From DASXZH01 sp036502005 (GTDB lineage Bacteria; Armatimonadota; Fimbriimonadia; Fimbriimonadales; Fimbriimonadaceae): a stretch of DNA of 64,000 bases. Made by a program: the position numbers and the translations under genes. A model generated the notes under the pieces. The model made no database searches. It saw only the letters and a program-made list of their open reading frames with translations, and was not told the DNA's origin. The DNA lies in assembly GCA_036502005.1 (NCBI GenBank), contig DASXZH010000021.1, forward strand, positions 62,001 through 126,000. The letters run 5' to 3'. This document shows positions 16,881 through 26,400 of this stretch, one piece after another. Numbering within the stretch: the first letter of the stretch is position 1; each line of letters opens with the position of its first letter.

Positions 16881-18217
16881 GGCCTTGTCGCCGCCTTATA
16901 TTTGTCCATCAGCGCCGGGTCTTCCTGAAGATTTTTTTGGATCTGCTGATTGACCTCAGCAGCGACATCGTGCATGGCATCTAGCGGAGATTTTTGATCC
17001 GCTTTCACCAAGTCAAGCTGCTCAGTGATCATATCGTTCACCACCTGGCCACTGATGAACGGACTCGTTTCATCACCCGAAGAATGGGCGGCGATATCCA
17101 GCCAAATCGCGTTATCGGTTTCCTTCGGATACTTAGGATTGAACAAAAACTGCTTCGACTTCGTGTATTTAATGAAGGCGCAAATGCCGTCCGCCTGGTC
17201 GTTCACCAAGTTGTTGTATTCCGGCCCTGCCATGTAAAGAAGGCCTTTAATGGCGTCTTGAATGTTGTGGCCTTCCTTGTTGACCAGCGTGCACCGGCCG
17301 TAAGCATGAAAGTCTCTCACTGTGCCGTAAGGTGATTCCATCACGCCGGTTTCGAGCCCCTTATAATCCCGCAACTGGGCCAGCCACCAGCGTCCGCCAA
17401 GAGCGGTTGCCGCGTGCTTTTCCGCAAAGACCGAAACGCTACCAGAGCCAAATCCGCCGGCAGTGGACATGGATGCCTCTTCAACCGGGCTGCTGCTCAC
17501 CTTGTACTTGTAAACCAGATCGTGCATCAACTGCACGGCAGCAATCGACTCCGGGCTATCCAACACGCACTTGGTGCCATCCGGAGAATAAATATGCGCC
17601 CCAAAACCTTTAAGGAAGTGAGGAAAATTCCACCAGTCGAAATAGAAGCCGTAGCAGAGCGGCTTCCCGTTCGCGTCACGTTTGGTGAGTTTCTGGGCGA
17701 TGGGAATGAACTCGGCCCACGTCCAGGGGCCCTTATGGTCCGGAATCCCGGCCGCTCTTAGCAAATCTCGGTGAAACCAAATGCCGTCCGCGGCAATGTT
17801 GGTCGGTACACCATAAACTCTGCCCTGATAAATGCAGGTGCTCATCATGCCCTTAAAGCAATCCTTCGTGATATCGATGCCGCGCTTCTTCAGCTCATGG
17901 GTCATATCCATCGCGATATCGGACTGCACGTAGGCGGAAAGTTGCAATGGACTGAAGGAGTCGAATAAATCCGGCCCCACCCCGCCCATGCTCTGCACGA
18001 TCACCTTGTCCACGCCGTTATCGCTTGGGTCTAGCTCCATCTGGAGCGTCGGATTGAGCTTGTTGAACAAATCGACCTGCGCCTGACGCAGCGGGTTGTT
18101 ATCGGAAACGCGGATGAGAATGGTCTTGCCGGCAACAGTGGTCGGAGGCTGGAAATACCAGGCCACAACCGACAAGAGCAGCAACGCTCCCAGCAAACCG
18201 ACGAATAATGCTCTCAA
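16877..18217 (-). CDS. Sugar ABC transporter substrate-binding protein
   Basis: A 446-residue family 1 extracellular solute-binding protein. Residues 4-22 form a hydrophobic segment without a lipobox cysteine, so it is probably held by an uncleaved N-terminal anchor or secreted. Typical blocks are GVGPDLFDSFSP, VYGVPTNIAADGIWFHRDLL and GPWTWAEFIPIAQKLTKRD. It delivers oligosaccharide to the two permeases downstream. The start is TTG, and a LacI-type operator begins 3 bp upstream (18220). The substrate is not readable from sequence, but the operator match ties it to the secreted GH50-like enzyme. Confidence 0.9.
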   Translation of the reverse strand: MRALFVGLLGALLLLSVVAWYFQPPTTVAGKTILIRVSDNNPLRQAQVDLFNKLNPTLQMELDPSDNGVDKVIVQSMGGVGPDLFDSFSPLQLSAYVQSDIAMDMTHELKKRGIDITKDCFKGMMSTCIYQGRVYGVPTNIAADGIWFHRDLLRAAGIPDHKGPWTWAEFIPIAQKLTKRDANGKPLCYGFYFDWWNFPHFLKGFGAHIYSPDGTKCVLDSPESIAAVQLMHDLVYKYKVSSSPVEEASMSTAGGFGSGSVSVFAEKHAATALGGRWWLAQLRDYKGLETGVMESPYGTVRDFHAYGRCTLVNKEGHNIQDAIKGLLYMAGPEYNNLVNDQADGICAFIKYTKSKQFLFNPKYPKETDNAIWLDIAAHSSGDETSPFISGQVVNDMITEQLDLVKADQKSPLDAMHDVAAEVNQQIQKNLQEDPALMDKYKAATRP

Positions 18218-18219
18218 CT

Positions 18220-18237
18220 TTGATGAACCGCTTAATC
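18220..18237 (-). promoter_or_regulatory. LacI-family-type operator upstream of the sugar importer
   Basis: Read on the minus strand this is GATTAAGCGGTTCATCAA, 16 of 18 identical to the operator at 10501-10518. It begins 1 bp after a -10 candidate CATAAT (18239-18244). The matching sequence and position argue for one regulator controlling both units. No LacI-family gene is in the window. Confidence 0.65.
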
Positions 18238-18244
18238 TATTATG

Positions 18245-18640
18245 CGTGCATGTGAGTTTGCATGACTTTGATTAAATATCAGAATGCTTCGATGGTGCGG
18301 TGGACGGCTCTAATGTTTCACGCGACACGGGTCAGTAAAGTCCCAGGAAACAGGTCAACCCTAGGTACACCGACACCACTCAAACAATGCAGCATATTGC
18401 TTACACATGTTAAGGGAGTTTTAATGAGCGCCGACGGGTCGCAATAGTCAAGAACGACAAAGAGTGCGGGGCATGTTTCGCCTTAACGGCTTCTAGGGCT
18501 AGTGGTTTAACTTAAATCGAGTAAATTTCAGATGTGCAGCTCAACGACGAGAAAGCGCCGGGTCTCCATCGGGCCAACATGCCGACAATAGATTTGGGCA
18601 GGATCGCTATTCTTGCTAAAACCTGTAGGACAGCAACCTC
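18245..18640. other. Intergenic region between importer and acyl-CoA dehydrogenase
   Basis: About 400 bp with no convincing gene. A 61-codon frame at 18262-18447 lacks any start signal. TTGGGC (18594-18599) and TAAAAC (18617-18622) are separated by 17 bp and could be the promoter of the dehydrogenase gene. Nothing else was recognised. Confidence 0.4.
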
Positions 18641-19831
18641 ATGACCCAGCCCTCTAGCAGAGATCTCCTTCGACTTTACGATAAAGACGGAACCATTTCC
18701 GAGATGCGCTCGGCCGTAAGAACCTTTGCAGAAAAGGAGATTTTGCCGCTAGATGGCCCCGCGTCTGAGCAGAGTGAATTCCCAAATCAGCTCTGGCCAA
18801 AAATGGGAGAACAAGGCTTCCTGGGCGTTACCGCTGCGGAAAAATTTGGCGGACTGGCACTCGGCTACTTGGCCCATTTGGTCATTACAGAAGAAATCTC
18901 AAGATGTTCAGGGTCGATTGGGCTCAGTTATATCGCCCATTCCAACCTGTGCGTTAACCAAATCAGCCTTAACGGCACTCCCGCCCAAAAGGCCAAATAC
19001 CTGCCCGGCTTGATAGCCGGGACCAGCATTGGCGCCCTCGCAATGAGCGAGGCGAACGCAGGATCTGACGTGATGGCCATGAGTTGCAGCGCCACCCCAG
19101 CAGATGGCGGCTACCTATTGAACGGAACCAAGCTTTGGATCACCAACGGCGGCTCCGCCGATGTACTTGTCGTTTACGTAAAAACCGATAAAGAAAAGAA
19201 AAAGATCACCGCGTTCTTGGTCACGCGCGATATGGAGGGCTTCAAAAGGGGTCAAAAGATCCACAAAATCGGAATGAAAGCCTCCGAGACCTACGAACTC
19301 GTTTTTGATAATTGCTTCGTGCCAACTGCCAACATTCTGGGCGAGTTTAACGGCGGCGGAAAGGTTCTTATGAGCGGCCTCAACTACGAGCGCCTCATCT
19401 TAGCAGGGGGTGCGCTGGGCCTCGGACGAGCGGCTTTCGAAGAATCTTTAAACTACACCAGCGACCGCATGCAGTTCGGCAAAGCCATCAACCGAAACCA
19501 AGCTATAGCTTTTGATTTGGCGGAAATGTCCACCAGCCTGGACCGCGAGCGGGCCTTCGCATACAGCACCGCCGCGCTGATCGATAAGAGCCCAAAGAAC
19601 ACCCAGGACAAGGCTTTGAACCTGCTTTGCGCCGAAGTTTTTCTTTCGGCCGCGCAGGCAGCGGACCAGATCTCTAGCCGCGCAGTAGAGTTGCACGGAG
19701 GCAACGGATATTCCACGGAATACCGCGTGGGTCGTATTTGGAATGACGCCAAGCTTTATATGATCGGCGGCGGCACTTCTGATATCCGTAAGCTGGTGGT
19801 GGCGAGGGAATTGGGGCTTAACGTTTCCTGA
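18641..19831 (+). CDS. ivd: Acyl-CoA dehydrogenase, isovaleryl-CoA dehydrogenase type
   Basis: A 396-residue acyl-CoA dehydrogenase. The FAD/substrate signature ALAMSEANAGSDVMAM and the C-terminal LHGGNGYSTEYRVGRIWNDA are clear. The catalytic base appears as Glu250 in SGLNYERLILAGG. That position is typical of isovaleryl-CoA dehydrogenases; most other acyl-CoA dehydrogenases carry the base near residue 370. It oxidises isovaleryl-CoA to 3-methylcrotonyl-CoA in leucine breakdown and passes electrons to ETF. No other leucine pathway genes are beside it. It is convergent with, and directly abuts, the next gene. Confidence 0.87.
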   Translation: MTQPSSRDLLRLYDKDGTISEMRSAVRTFAEKEILPLDGPASEQSEFPNQLWPKMGEQGFLGVTAAEKFGGLALGYLAHLVITEEISRCSGSIGLSYIAHSNLCVNQISLNGTPAQKAKYLPGLIAGTSIGALAMSEANAGSDVMAMSCSATPADGGYLLNGTKLWITNGGSADVLVVYVKTDKEKKKITAFLVTRDMEGFKRGQKIHKIGMKASETYELVFDNCFVPTANILGEFNGGGKVLMSGLNYERLILAGGALGLGRAAFEESLNYTSDRMQFGKAINRNQAIAFDLAEMSTSLDRERAFAYSTAALIDKSPKNTQDKALNLLCAEVFLSAAQAADQISSRAVELHGGNGYSTEYRVGRIWNDAKLYMIGGGTSDIRKLVVARELGLNVS

Positions 19832-21067
19832 TTACCACCGACTCCCACGAAGGTCCGCATCTCCGGAATTAACGATCGGCCTCCATTTCTTAACCAACTC
19901 CTTGTAGGCCTTCCCAACTGGCCGGATCTTACGATCAAGGTCAAAGAGTCCTAAAGGATTCTGCCTGCCGGCGTCCTCTGTAAGAGCCGTGTCCCAGTCA
20001 ACCTGGTCCACCAGCGAATACCAAGTAAATCCTCTAACCGGGATCCGGTCTTCCCAAAGGCGACGCAATGACATCCAATTCTGCGCCAGCCAATACTCCG
20101 CGTAAGGCTCATCCATGTTCGTTTCGGTCAGCATAAGAGGCATTCGATATCGGTTGAAGTAATGCTTGGCAACGGCGTAGTAACCCAGCGCAATAGCCTT
20201 ATCGTCATTGCGCTTTTCGGAAGGACTAGGCTTTTTCGCGTGGCCGGTTTTCGGGACCTCGCTTACACTGTGCTCATTGCGCATGTAATAGTCATTTCCC
20301 ATCACGCAGTGCCCGCGAATATGTTGCTGCTGAAACCAATCGTATTCGTCTTCCGACAATCCGTTATCACGAAGATATCGAAACATTTCCGCCGCCATGG
20401 GGAAAGCGTAAGTCAGGTCCAAGGCGAGGAATCGCCTTTCGTTCAGGAAGTGCGCCCGCTCTAGTTGACACGGTTCTTCCGCGTAAAAATATTGGGCGGT
20501 TTCACTTTGGACAAAGGTAGCGTCGGGAGTGATGTCTAGGATGGCTTTGATTCCCATAACATTCGCCTTGCACAAGTTTGCGAGCGCACGAACAAACGCT
20601 TTGTCCGATTGCAGGCATTCATTCCAAAAACCGTATTCCGCCGAATACAAGGCCGCGATATAGATCTCGTTTACCACCGTGTACTGCTTTATCCCCGGGT
20701 AGCGAACCGCCGCTGCTCGCGCGAACTCTGCAAAGTAGTGGGGCCAATCTTCGTTCTGAAAATCGCCAATCCAATCTGGGACGCCAAAATGGCAAAGATC
20801 CAAAATAGGCTCTATTTTCATGTCGCGCAGAACGCTCAGGGTTTCATCTAGAAAGCTCCAATCGTATTTACCCGGCCCCTCGTGAATCAAATGATAGGGG
20901 CCGCCAAACCGGAGCACATCTAAACCGAGCTCTTTTACAAGATGGAAGTCCGTGCGCCAGTTTTTGTAGTGGCCGCATTTTTCCAACTCATCTATTCGCT
21001 TCTTTCCAATTGGCGTTTGAATGGTCGGACAGCTGCACTCTATCCCGGTGGCAAACATGAAACTCAT
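19832..21067 (-). CDS. Divergent GH1-like beta-glycosidase
   Basis: A 411-residue clan GH-A barrel most like GH1. Glu134 in YTVVNEIY is the acid/base (the usual NEP has become NEI) and Glu315 in LMLTETN is the nucleophile. The opening MFATGIECSCPTI and the block LRFGGPYHLIHEGPGKYDWSF are shared in style with the GH1-like gene at 43238. The protein is cytoplasmic. It lies 4 bp after the SDR gene on the same strand, so the pair is an operon. The natural glycoside is unknown. Confidence 0.75.
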   Translation of the reverse strand: MSFMFATGIECSCPTIQTPIGKKRIDELEKCGHYKNWRTDFHLVKELGLDVLRFGGPYHLIHEGPGKYDWSFLDETLSVLRDMKIEPILDLCHFGVPDWIGDFQNEDWPHYFAEFARAAAVRYPGIKQYTVVNEIYIAALYSAEYGFWNECLQSDKAFVRALANLCKANVMGIKAILDITPDATFVQSETAQYFYAEEPCQLERAHFLNERRFLALDLTYAFPMAAEMFRYLRDNGLSEDEYDWFQQQHIRGHCVMGNDYYMRNEHSVSEVPKTGHAKKPSPSEKRNDDKAIALGYYAVAKHYFNRYRMPLMLTETNMDEPYAEYWLAQNWMSLRRLWEDRIPVRGFTWYSLVDQVDWDTALTEDAGRQNPLGLFDLDRKIRPVGKAYKELVKKWRPIVNSGDADLRGSRW

Positions 21068-21071
21068 TGGC

Positions 21072-22076
21072 CTAAAGCTTTAGAGCTTTTCTGCCCTTCC
21101 AGATAAGAAGCCCCAACGCCGCCAGCGAGCCCGCAACGGCGACGACTTGCTTTCGATGGGTTGTGAGTGCAAGCTGAGGCGAGTTTTCCTTCGCTTCATC
21201 CTCAAAGATGCCGTGAGCCCCAAAGTTTCCCGGCACCGGCTCCCACAGGTTATTGGGCCGATCCGCTGGAACGGGTTGGTCCGTTTGCTGGCCCTCAAAT
21301 CCGCCCCTGCTGAGCATCCAATCTGCATATTGTGGAAGCAGCTTATTGCCGTAAATAGCTTCCACGGCCGGAAAACCGATCATCAGTTCGCGCCGCTTGT
21401 GATGGGCCGCCCAAAAGATTCCCTCCGCCGCCACTTCAGGTTGAAAGCAAGCCCCCAAGGGCCGAGGATGGTTTGGAAGCTTTGACTTCACCCACGAAAA
21501 CTGCGGAGTGTTAAACCCGGAAAGCTGAACCATTGTGAGATCTATTCCGCTGTTCTCATGCAGCAGTTCCGTCCTCAGGGAGTCTACAAAGCCTTGAATG
21601 GCGTGCTTGCTTGCACCATAGCTGGACTGCAAAGGAATTCCCCGATATGCCAATGCAGAACCTACGAAAACGAGTTTGCCTTTATTGCGTGTGCGCATCC
21701 TCTTTAGCGCGGCGAGGGCGCCGTAAACCTGGCCCAGATAAGTAACTTCCGTTACTCGCTTGTACTCTTCCGGTTCCATTTGCCAAACCGGAGCGAAGAC
21801 AGCTGTCATCGCGTTGTTTATCCAGATATCGATTGGCCCCAGTTCTTTTTCGACCTGCTCGGCGGCTGCCTCAATTTGTGCCGGATCGGCAACGTCGGTG
21901 GGTATCGCAATCGCTTGGCCGCCCGCCCTTTCGATCTCTTCTTTTGTGGACTGTAGGCGATCTTCACCCCTTGCGAGCAGCGCCACTTTCGCCCTTTCCG
22001 CTCCGAACCTTCTCGCCGTTGCCCTGCCTATGCCTGCCGTCGCCCCCGTTATTACAACTACTTCCGCTTTCCCCAT
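21072..22076 (-). CDS. Short-chain dehydrogenase/reductase with C-terminal membrane segment
   Basis: A 334-residue classical-type SDR. TGATAGIG (10-17) binds NAD(P), NNA is at 87-89, and the catalytic residues are Ser140, Tyr153 and Lys157 in YGASK. After the Rossmann domain an extension of about 80 residues ends with a hydrophobic helix (VVAVAGSLAALGLLIWKG) and a basic tail, suggesting tail-anchoring to the membrane. Substrate unknown. An AGGAA sequence lies 6 nt before the ATG, so this gene uses a normal ribosome site. It is the first gene of a two-gene unit with the GH1-like gene. Confidence 0.85.
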   Translation of the reverse strand: MGKAEVVVITGATAGIGRATARRFGAERAKVALLARGEDRLQSTKEEIERAGGQAIAIPTDVADPAQIEAAAEQVEKELGPIDIWINNAMTAVFAPVWQMEPEEYKRVTEVTYLGQVYGALAALKRMRTRNKGKLVFVGSALAYRGIPLQSSYGASKHAIQGFVDSLRTELLHENSGIDLTMVQLSGFNTPQFSWVKSKLPNHPRPLGACFQPEVAAEGIFWAAHHKRRELMIGFPAVEAIYGNKLLPQYADWMLSRGGFEGQQTDQPVPADRPNNLWEPVPGNFGAHGIFEDEAKENSPQLALTTHRKQVVAVAGSLAALGLLIWKGRKALKL

Positions 22077-22252
22077 GCATATTCCTACGCCTGAGTTCTG
22101 ATTTACGAAACTTCATTTGTCCGTGAGATTATTTGGCCCTGTTGTTGGGCTGATCCAGCGACTATTCCACCCCCAACGAAGAATTCTTTAAACTGAAAAG
22201 ATCCTTGGCAAAAAAGAAACCCCAGGGGCATCGCTCGTGTCAACCTTAACTC

Positions 22253-23356
22253 ATGCACTCGTTTACGCTTCGGAGAGCCGCAGAATTCGTTGCATTCTCG
22301 CTTATCATCGCATCGGCTTCTGCACAACGCCCTACCAGACCAGGAAGACAGATGGTCCGCGGCACCCCGGCCGGCATCGTCGACGAACTGGTTCATAGCG
22401 CAACCGGCTCATCCACAAAAGCCATCATGGTTGCCATTGTGGAGAAAGGCAAATTGGTTTTCTCGAAGGGGTACGGCGATTCCGGCAGCGGAACGCCGGA
22501 TTTGAACACGGTTTTCTACATCGGTTCTTTATCGAAAGCGGTGACCGGCTACGGCCTCATGAAGTTGGTCGACCAAGGCAAAGTTGCCCTCAGGAAAGAG
22601 GTTGGAACGTACGTTCCAAACCTGCCCGAAAGCTGGGCAAAAATCCCGCTCCTTAACTATGTGACTCACACGAGCGGCATTCCCGGTGTGGGCGCAAAAG
22701 CCAGTTCTTTCCAAAATGCGGTTGACAACGCCGCCAATAAGCCGATATTCTTTGAGGCCGGATCGGACCAAAAATACAACAACTTCAACTTCGCCATTGC
22801 CGGCCAGGTGATCGAGCACGTTAGCGGAAAGAGCTACCTGGATTACATGACCGACAACGTTTTTGGCCCTATTGGAATGAGTTCCACCGGAGTTGGGATC
22901 ACCAAGAATCTAGTGAGTGTGCCCAATTATCCGGACGTGGCAAAGTACGGCACTCCCTCCGGTGGTTTGGAATCTTCCGCCGGAGATTTGGTGCGTTGGT
23001 TTCAGTACATGTACAACCAGGAAGGAATGAGCCCGCACGGGTATCGGCTGATGTACACCCCTCTCGTTCCGACCCATCCAAGCGGAAAAGAAGCTTGGAA
23101 TTTCACGCCTGGTTGGCAGGCAAGATTTGCCAGCGGCGACGAAATCGTTGCCAAAGATGGCGGGGTCGTCGGATTTTTTAGCATGATGCAGATGGTGCCC
23201 GATAAAGGCGTTTGTGTGATTCTGCTGGAAGCCCATGCCGGAGTTGGCAAGACAGGAACGCACCTATGGCCGCTGGCAGCAAACATCCTGAGAGATGTCT
23301 ATGGATACGCCAAACCTGCCGCCGGTTCTAACATCGAAGTTGAGACCGGGGAGTAA
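22253..23356 (+). CDS. Exported serine hydrolase, beta-lactamase class C/esterase family
   Basis: A 367-residue protein with a signal peptide (FVAFSLIIASASAQ, cut near residue 25). The SxxK motif is Ser92-Lys95 in IGSLSKAVTG and the YxN motif is Tyr175-Asn177 in KYNNFNFAIAG. The third motif is less clear, near the C-terminal VAKDGGVVGF block, where HxG is expected. Members include D-Ala-D-Ala peptidases, esterases and AmpC-like enzymes; a true beta-lactamase role is not implied. It is upstream of, and co-directional with, the signalling operon, 54 bp away. Confidence 0.85.
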   Translation: MHSFTLRRAAEFVAFSLIIASASAQRPTRPGRQMVRGTPAGIVDELVHSATGSSTKAIMVAIVEKGKLVFSKGYGDSGSGTPDLNTVFYIGSLSKAVTGYGLMKLVDQGKVALRKEVGTYVPNLPESWAKIPLLNYVTHTSGIPGVGAKASSFQNAVDNAANKPIFFEAGSDQKYNNFNFAIAGQVIEHVSGKSYLDYMTDNVFGPIGMSSTGVGITKNLVSVPNYPDVAKYGTPSGGLESSAGDLVRWFQYMYNQEGMSPHGYRLMYTPLVPTHPSGKEAWNFTPGWQARFASGDEIVAKDGGVVGFFSMMQMVPDKGVCVILLEAHAGVGKTGTHLWPLAANILRDVYGYAKPAAGSNIEVETGE

Positions 23357-23362
23357 TAGGTC

Positions 23363-23387
23363 CTCTTGAGACTATAATCTTCAAGAG
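23363..23387 (+). promoter_or_regulatory. Inverted repeat enclosing TATAAT ahead of the signalling operon
   Basis: CTCTTGA (23363-23369) and TCAAGAG (23381-23387) are perfect inverted arms around an 11-bp centre that contains TATAAT (23373-23378). This is a likely -10 inside an operator for the hybrid kinase operon beginning at 23411. Confidence 0.5.
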
Positions 23388-23410
23388 AGCAAACGGCCCT
23401 CCTAACAGGA

Positions 23411-26400
23411 ATGGCAAACCAAAAATCTAATTACCGGGCAGACATTCTGCTCAATGTAGGCTTCATCTGCGCGGTGCTGTTCTTCATCGCGTCGGGGATC
23501 ATCACCTATGTAAGCACCCAGACGCTTCAGCGCGATAGCGCCCTCGTGGTCAAAACGCACACCGTTATCACGGCCGCCGACGATCTGCTGAGCACGCTTC
23601 AGGATGCGGAAACCGGTCAACGTGGATACGTTATCACGGGAACTCAGAGATATCTCGACCCCTACAATCTCGCGATTTCCCAACTCGATGACAAGGTCGC
23701 AACTCTAGACAGGTTGCTCGATAATGACCCATCGCAATCCCGAATGCCTGCCATTAAGGCTCACATCGCCGCCAAGATGCAGGAGCTTAAAGAGACGATC
23801 AGTTTAAGAACCGATAAAAGCTTTGCGGCGGCTGAAGCCGTTGTCCTTTCCGACCGAGGCAAGACCGAGATGGATGCCCTCCGGACCCAAATCGACGGAA
23901 TAAGGAACGAAGAAACGCAGCTCCGCGATCAGCGGCTGACTGAAATGAACGCCGCCTATCAACGGGCGCTGACCAGCGGCATTCTGGCCGCGATTATTGG
24001 CATAGGCCTCGTTATTCTTATCGGCCTTTTAGTTCAAAAAGCCCTCGCCGATAGGCAACGCCAAGAGTGGCTGCAAACCGGCCAGGTTGGGCTAAGCGCA
24101 GCAATGTTTGGTGAGCAAAACATTGCCCAGCTTTCAGAAAATGTAATCAAGTTTCTGGCCGAATATACGGGGGCCCAAGTGGGTGCCTTTTTTGCGGGAG
24201 AGCATTTAACTTTTGAGAGGCTAGCCAGTTATGGATTGCCTGCCGACGCCAAACTGGTCGAGCATTTTTCTCCGGGCGAAGGCCTGCTTGGCCAGTGCGC
24301 CAAAGATCAAAAAACGTTTCGGGTCGACGACATACCCGATGGCTATCTCCTTGTTGGCTCATCTCTAGGCCAGAGCAACCCGAGGCATATGGTCATATCG
24401 CCGGCAATCGCCGACGGTGTTGTCACCGCCGTTTTTGAACTTGGCTACTTTCAGGTTCCGAAAGACCTAGCCCTTGAACTGCTCTCCCTCTCCGCCAACC
24501 CGATTGGCGTAACGGTTAGAACCTCTTACGACCGGACCCGATTGCAGAACCTATTAGAGGAGACCCAGCGCCAAGGAGAAGAACTCCAGGTTCAATCCGA
24601 GGAACTCCGCGTCTCGAACGAGGAGCTAGAGGAGCAGAGCCGCGCTCTCCGCGAATCTCAGGCCCGGTTGGAGCAGCAACAGGCCGAGCTTGAGCAGACG
24701 AACGTTCAGCTTGAAGAACAAACCCAAGTTCTAGAAGCGCAGCGCGATGATCTAAACCGCACCAGCCAAGAGCTAGAAGAAAAAGCAACAGACTTACAGC
24801 GCACCAGCCGCTTCAAATCCGACTTCTTGGCAAACATGTCCCACGAGTTACGCACCCCATTAAACTCTTCGCTCATCCTGGCCAAGCTCCTCGCCGATAA
24901 CCGCGATGGCAACCTTACCGAGGAGCAGGTGAAATATGCGACCACCATCCAAGCGGCCGGCAATGATCTCTTAAATCTGATCAGCGACATCCTTGACCTC
25001 TCCAAAATCGAGGCTGGCCACATGGAGGTCAACTCGGAAAAGGTTCTCCTTGAGCAGATCCAGACCAATGTCCACCACTTTTTCGATCCCATCGCGGCTG
25101 AGAAAAAGCTACCATTCGAAATCCAGATCCAGCCCGGCGTGCCGGACTCCATTCAAACGGATTCGCAAAAGCTTCAACAGGTGCTTAAAAACCTCCTTTC
25201 GAACGCCTTCAAGTTCACGGAAACGGGCGTAGTAAAGCTCAATATCGTTTCCCACGAACTCGGCTTTGTCTCGTTCGAAGTGCAGGACACGGGAATTGGG
25301 ATCTCAGGCGAACAGAGCGATATTATTTTCGAAGCCTTTCGCCAAGCGGACGGCACCACCAACCGCAAATACGGGGGAACGGGTTTGGGCCTCTCTATAT
25401 CCAGGGAGTTGGCGCACCTGCTCGGGGGCAACATCACTTTGGAAAGTACGCCGGGCACGGGAAGTATCTTTACCCTGACCGTTCCAACAACGTTAGTTGC
25501 CTTTATTGCGCAAGCGCCGACCGCCATCCCAGAAAAGCTGCCTTTAACGGTTGGGCTGCCAGACGCAGTCCCTCCGCCAGACTTGCCGGACGACCGGGAC
25601 GATGCAATGAAGGGTGGCCGAACCATCCTGATCGTCGAGGACGACGAGACTTTTGCGCGCACCCTTTACGGCCTCGCCCGCGAATATGGGTTCAAATGTA
25701 TTATCGCCACCAGCGCCGAAAAGGGCATCGCCCTGGCCAATCACTATGTGCCCAGCGCTGTCGTTCTAGATATCGGCCTTCCGGATTATTCCGGACTCTC
25801 GGTGCTAGACCGCCTCAAGCACAACGGCCGCACCCGGCATATTCCGGTTCACGTCGTCTCGGGGTCCGATTATGCCCAGGCGGCGATGGCGTTAGGTGCC
25901 ATCGGCTACATGGTCAAGCCGGTGAAAGCGGAAGAGCTGGCTACCGCCTTTGCCGACCTGGAGCAAAGATTGACCCGAGGGCTAAAACGGGTCCTCATCG
26001 TGGAGGACGACCCCGTTCAACTTGAAAGTTTGCAACTGCTTTTGGGTTCCGACACCGTGGAAACGGTCGGGCTCTCAACCACAAAGGAGTGCCTCCAAGC
26101 CCTAAAAACGGGCACTTTCGATTGCATGGTCCTCGATTTAAGCCTGCCGGATGGCTCGGGCTTCTCGCTGCTTCAACAACTCAGCAAAGCAGACGACAGT
26201 TCGTTCCCGCCCGTTATTGTTTACACTGGCCGCGAACTCAGCCTAGATGAGGAGCAGCAGCTTCGCAAGTATTCGCAATCCATCATCCTAAAAGGGGCCA
26301 AATCACCGGAGCGGCTGCTGGACGAAGTCACCCTCTTCTTGCACCAGGTGGTGGCCGAACTTCCTGCCGATAAGCAGAAGCTTCTTGAAGGTTCCAAGCA

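Noticed and set aside
18262..18447. 61-codon plus-strand frame
   Set aside because: No start signal and no protein-like composition.
18245..18640. Riboswitch or small RNA in the spacer before the acyl-CoA dehydrogenase
   Set aside because: No conserved riboswitch core or strong hairpin could be made out by eye.
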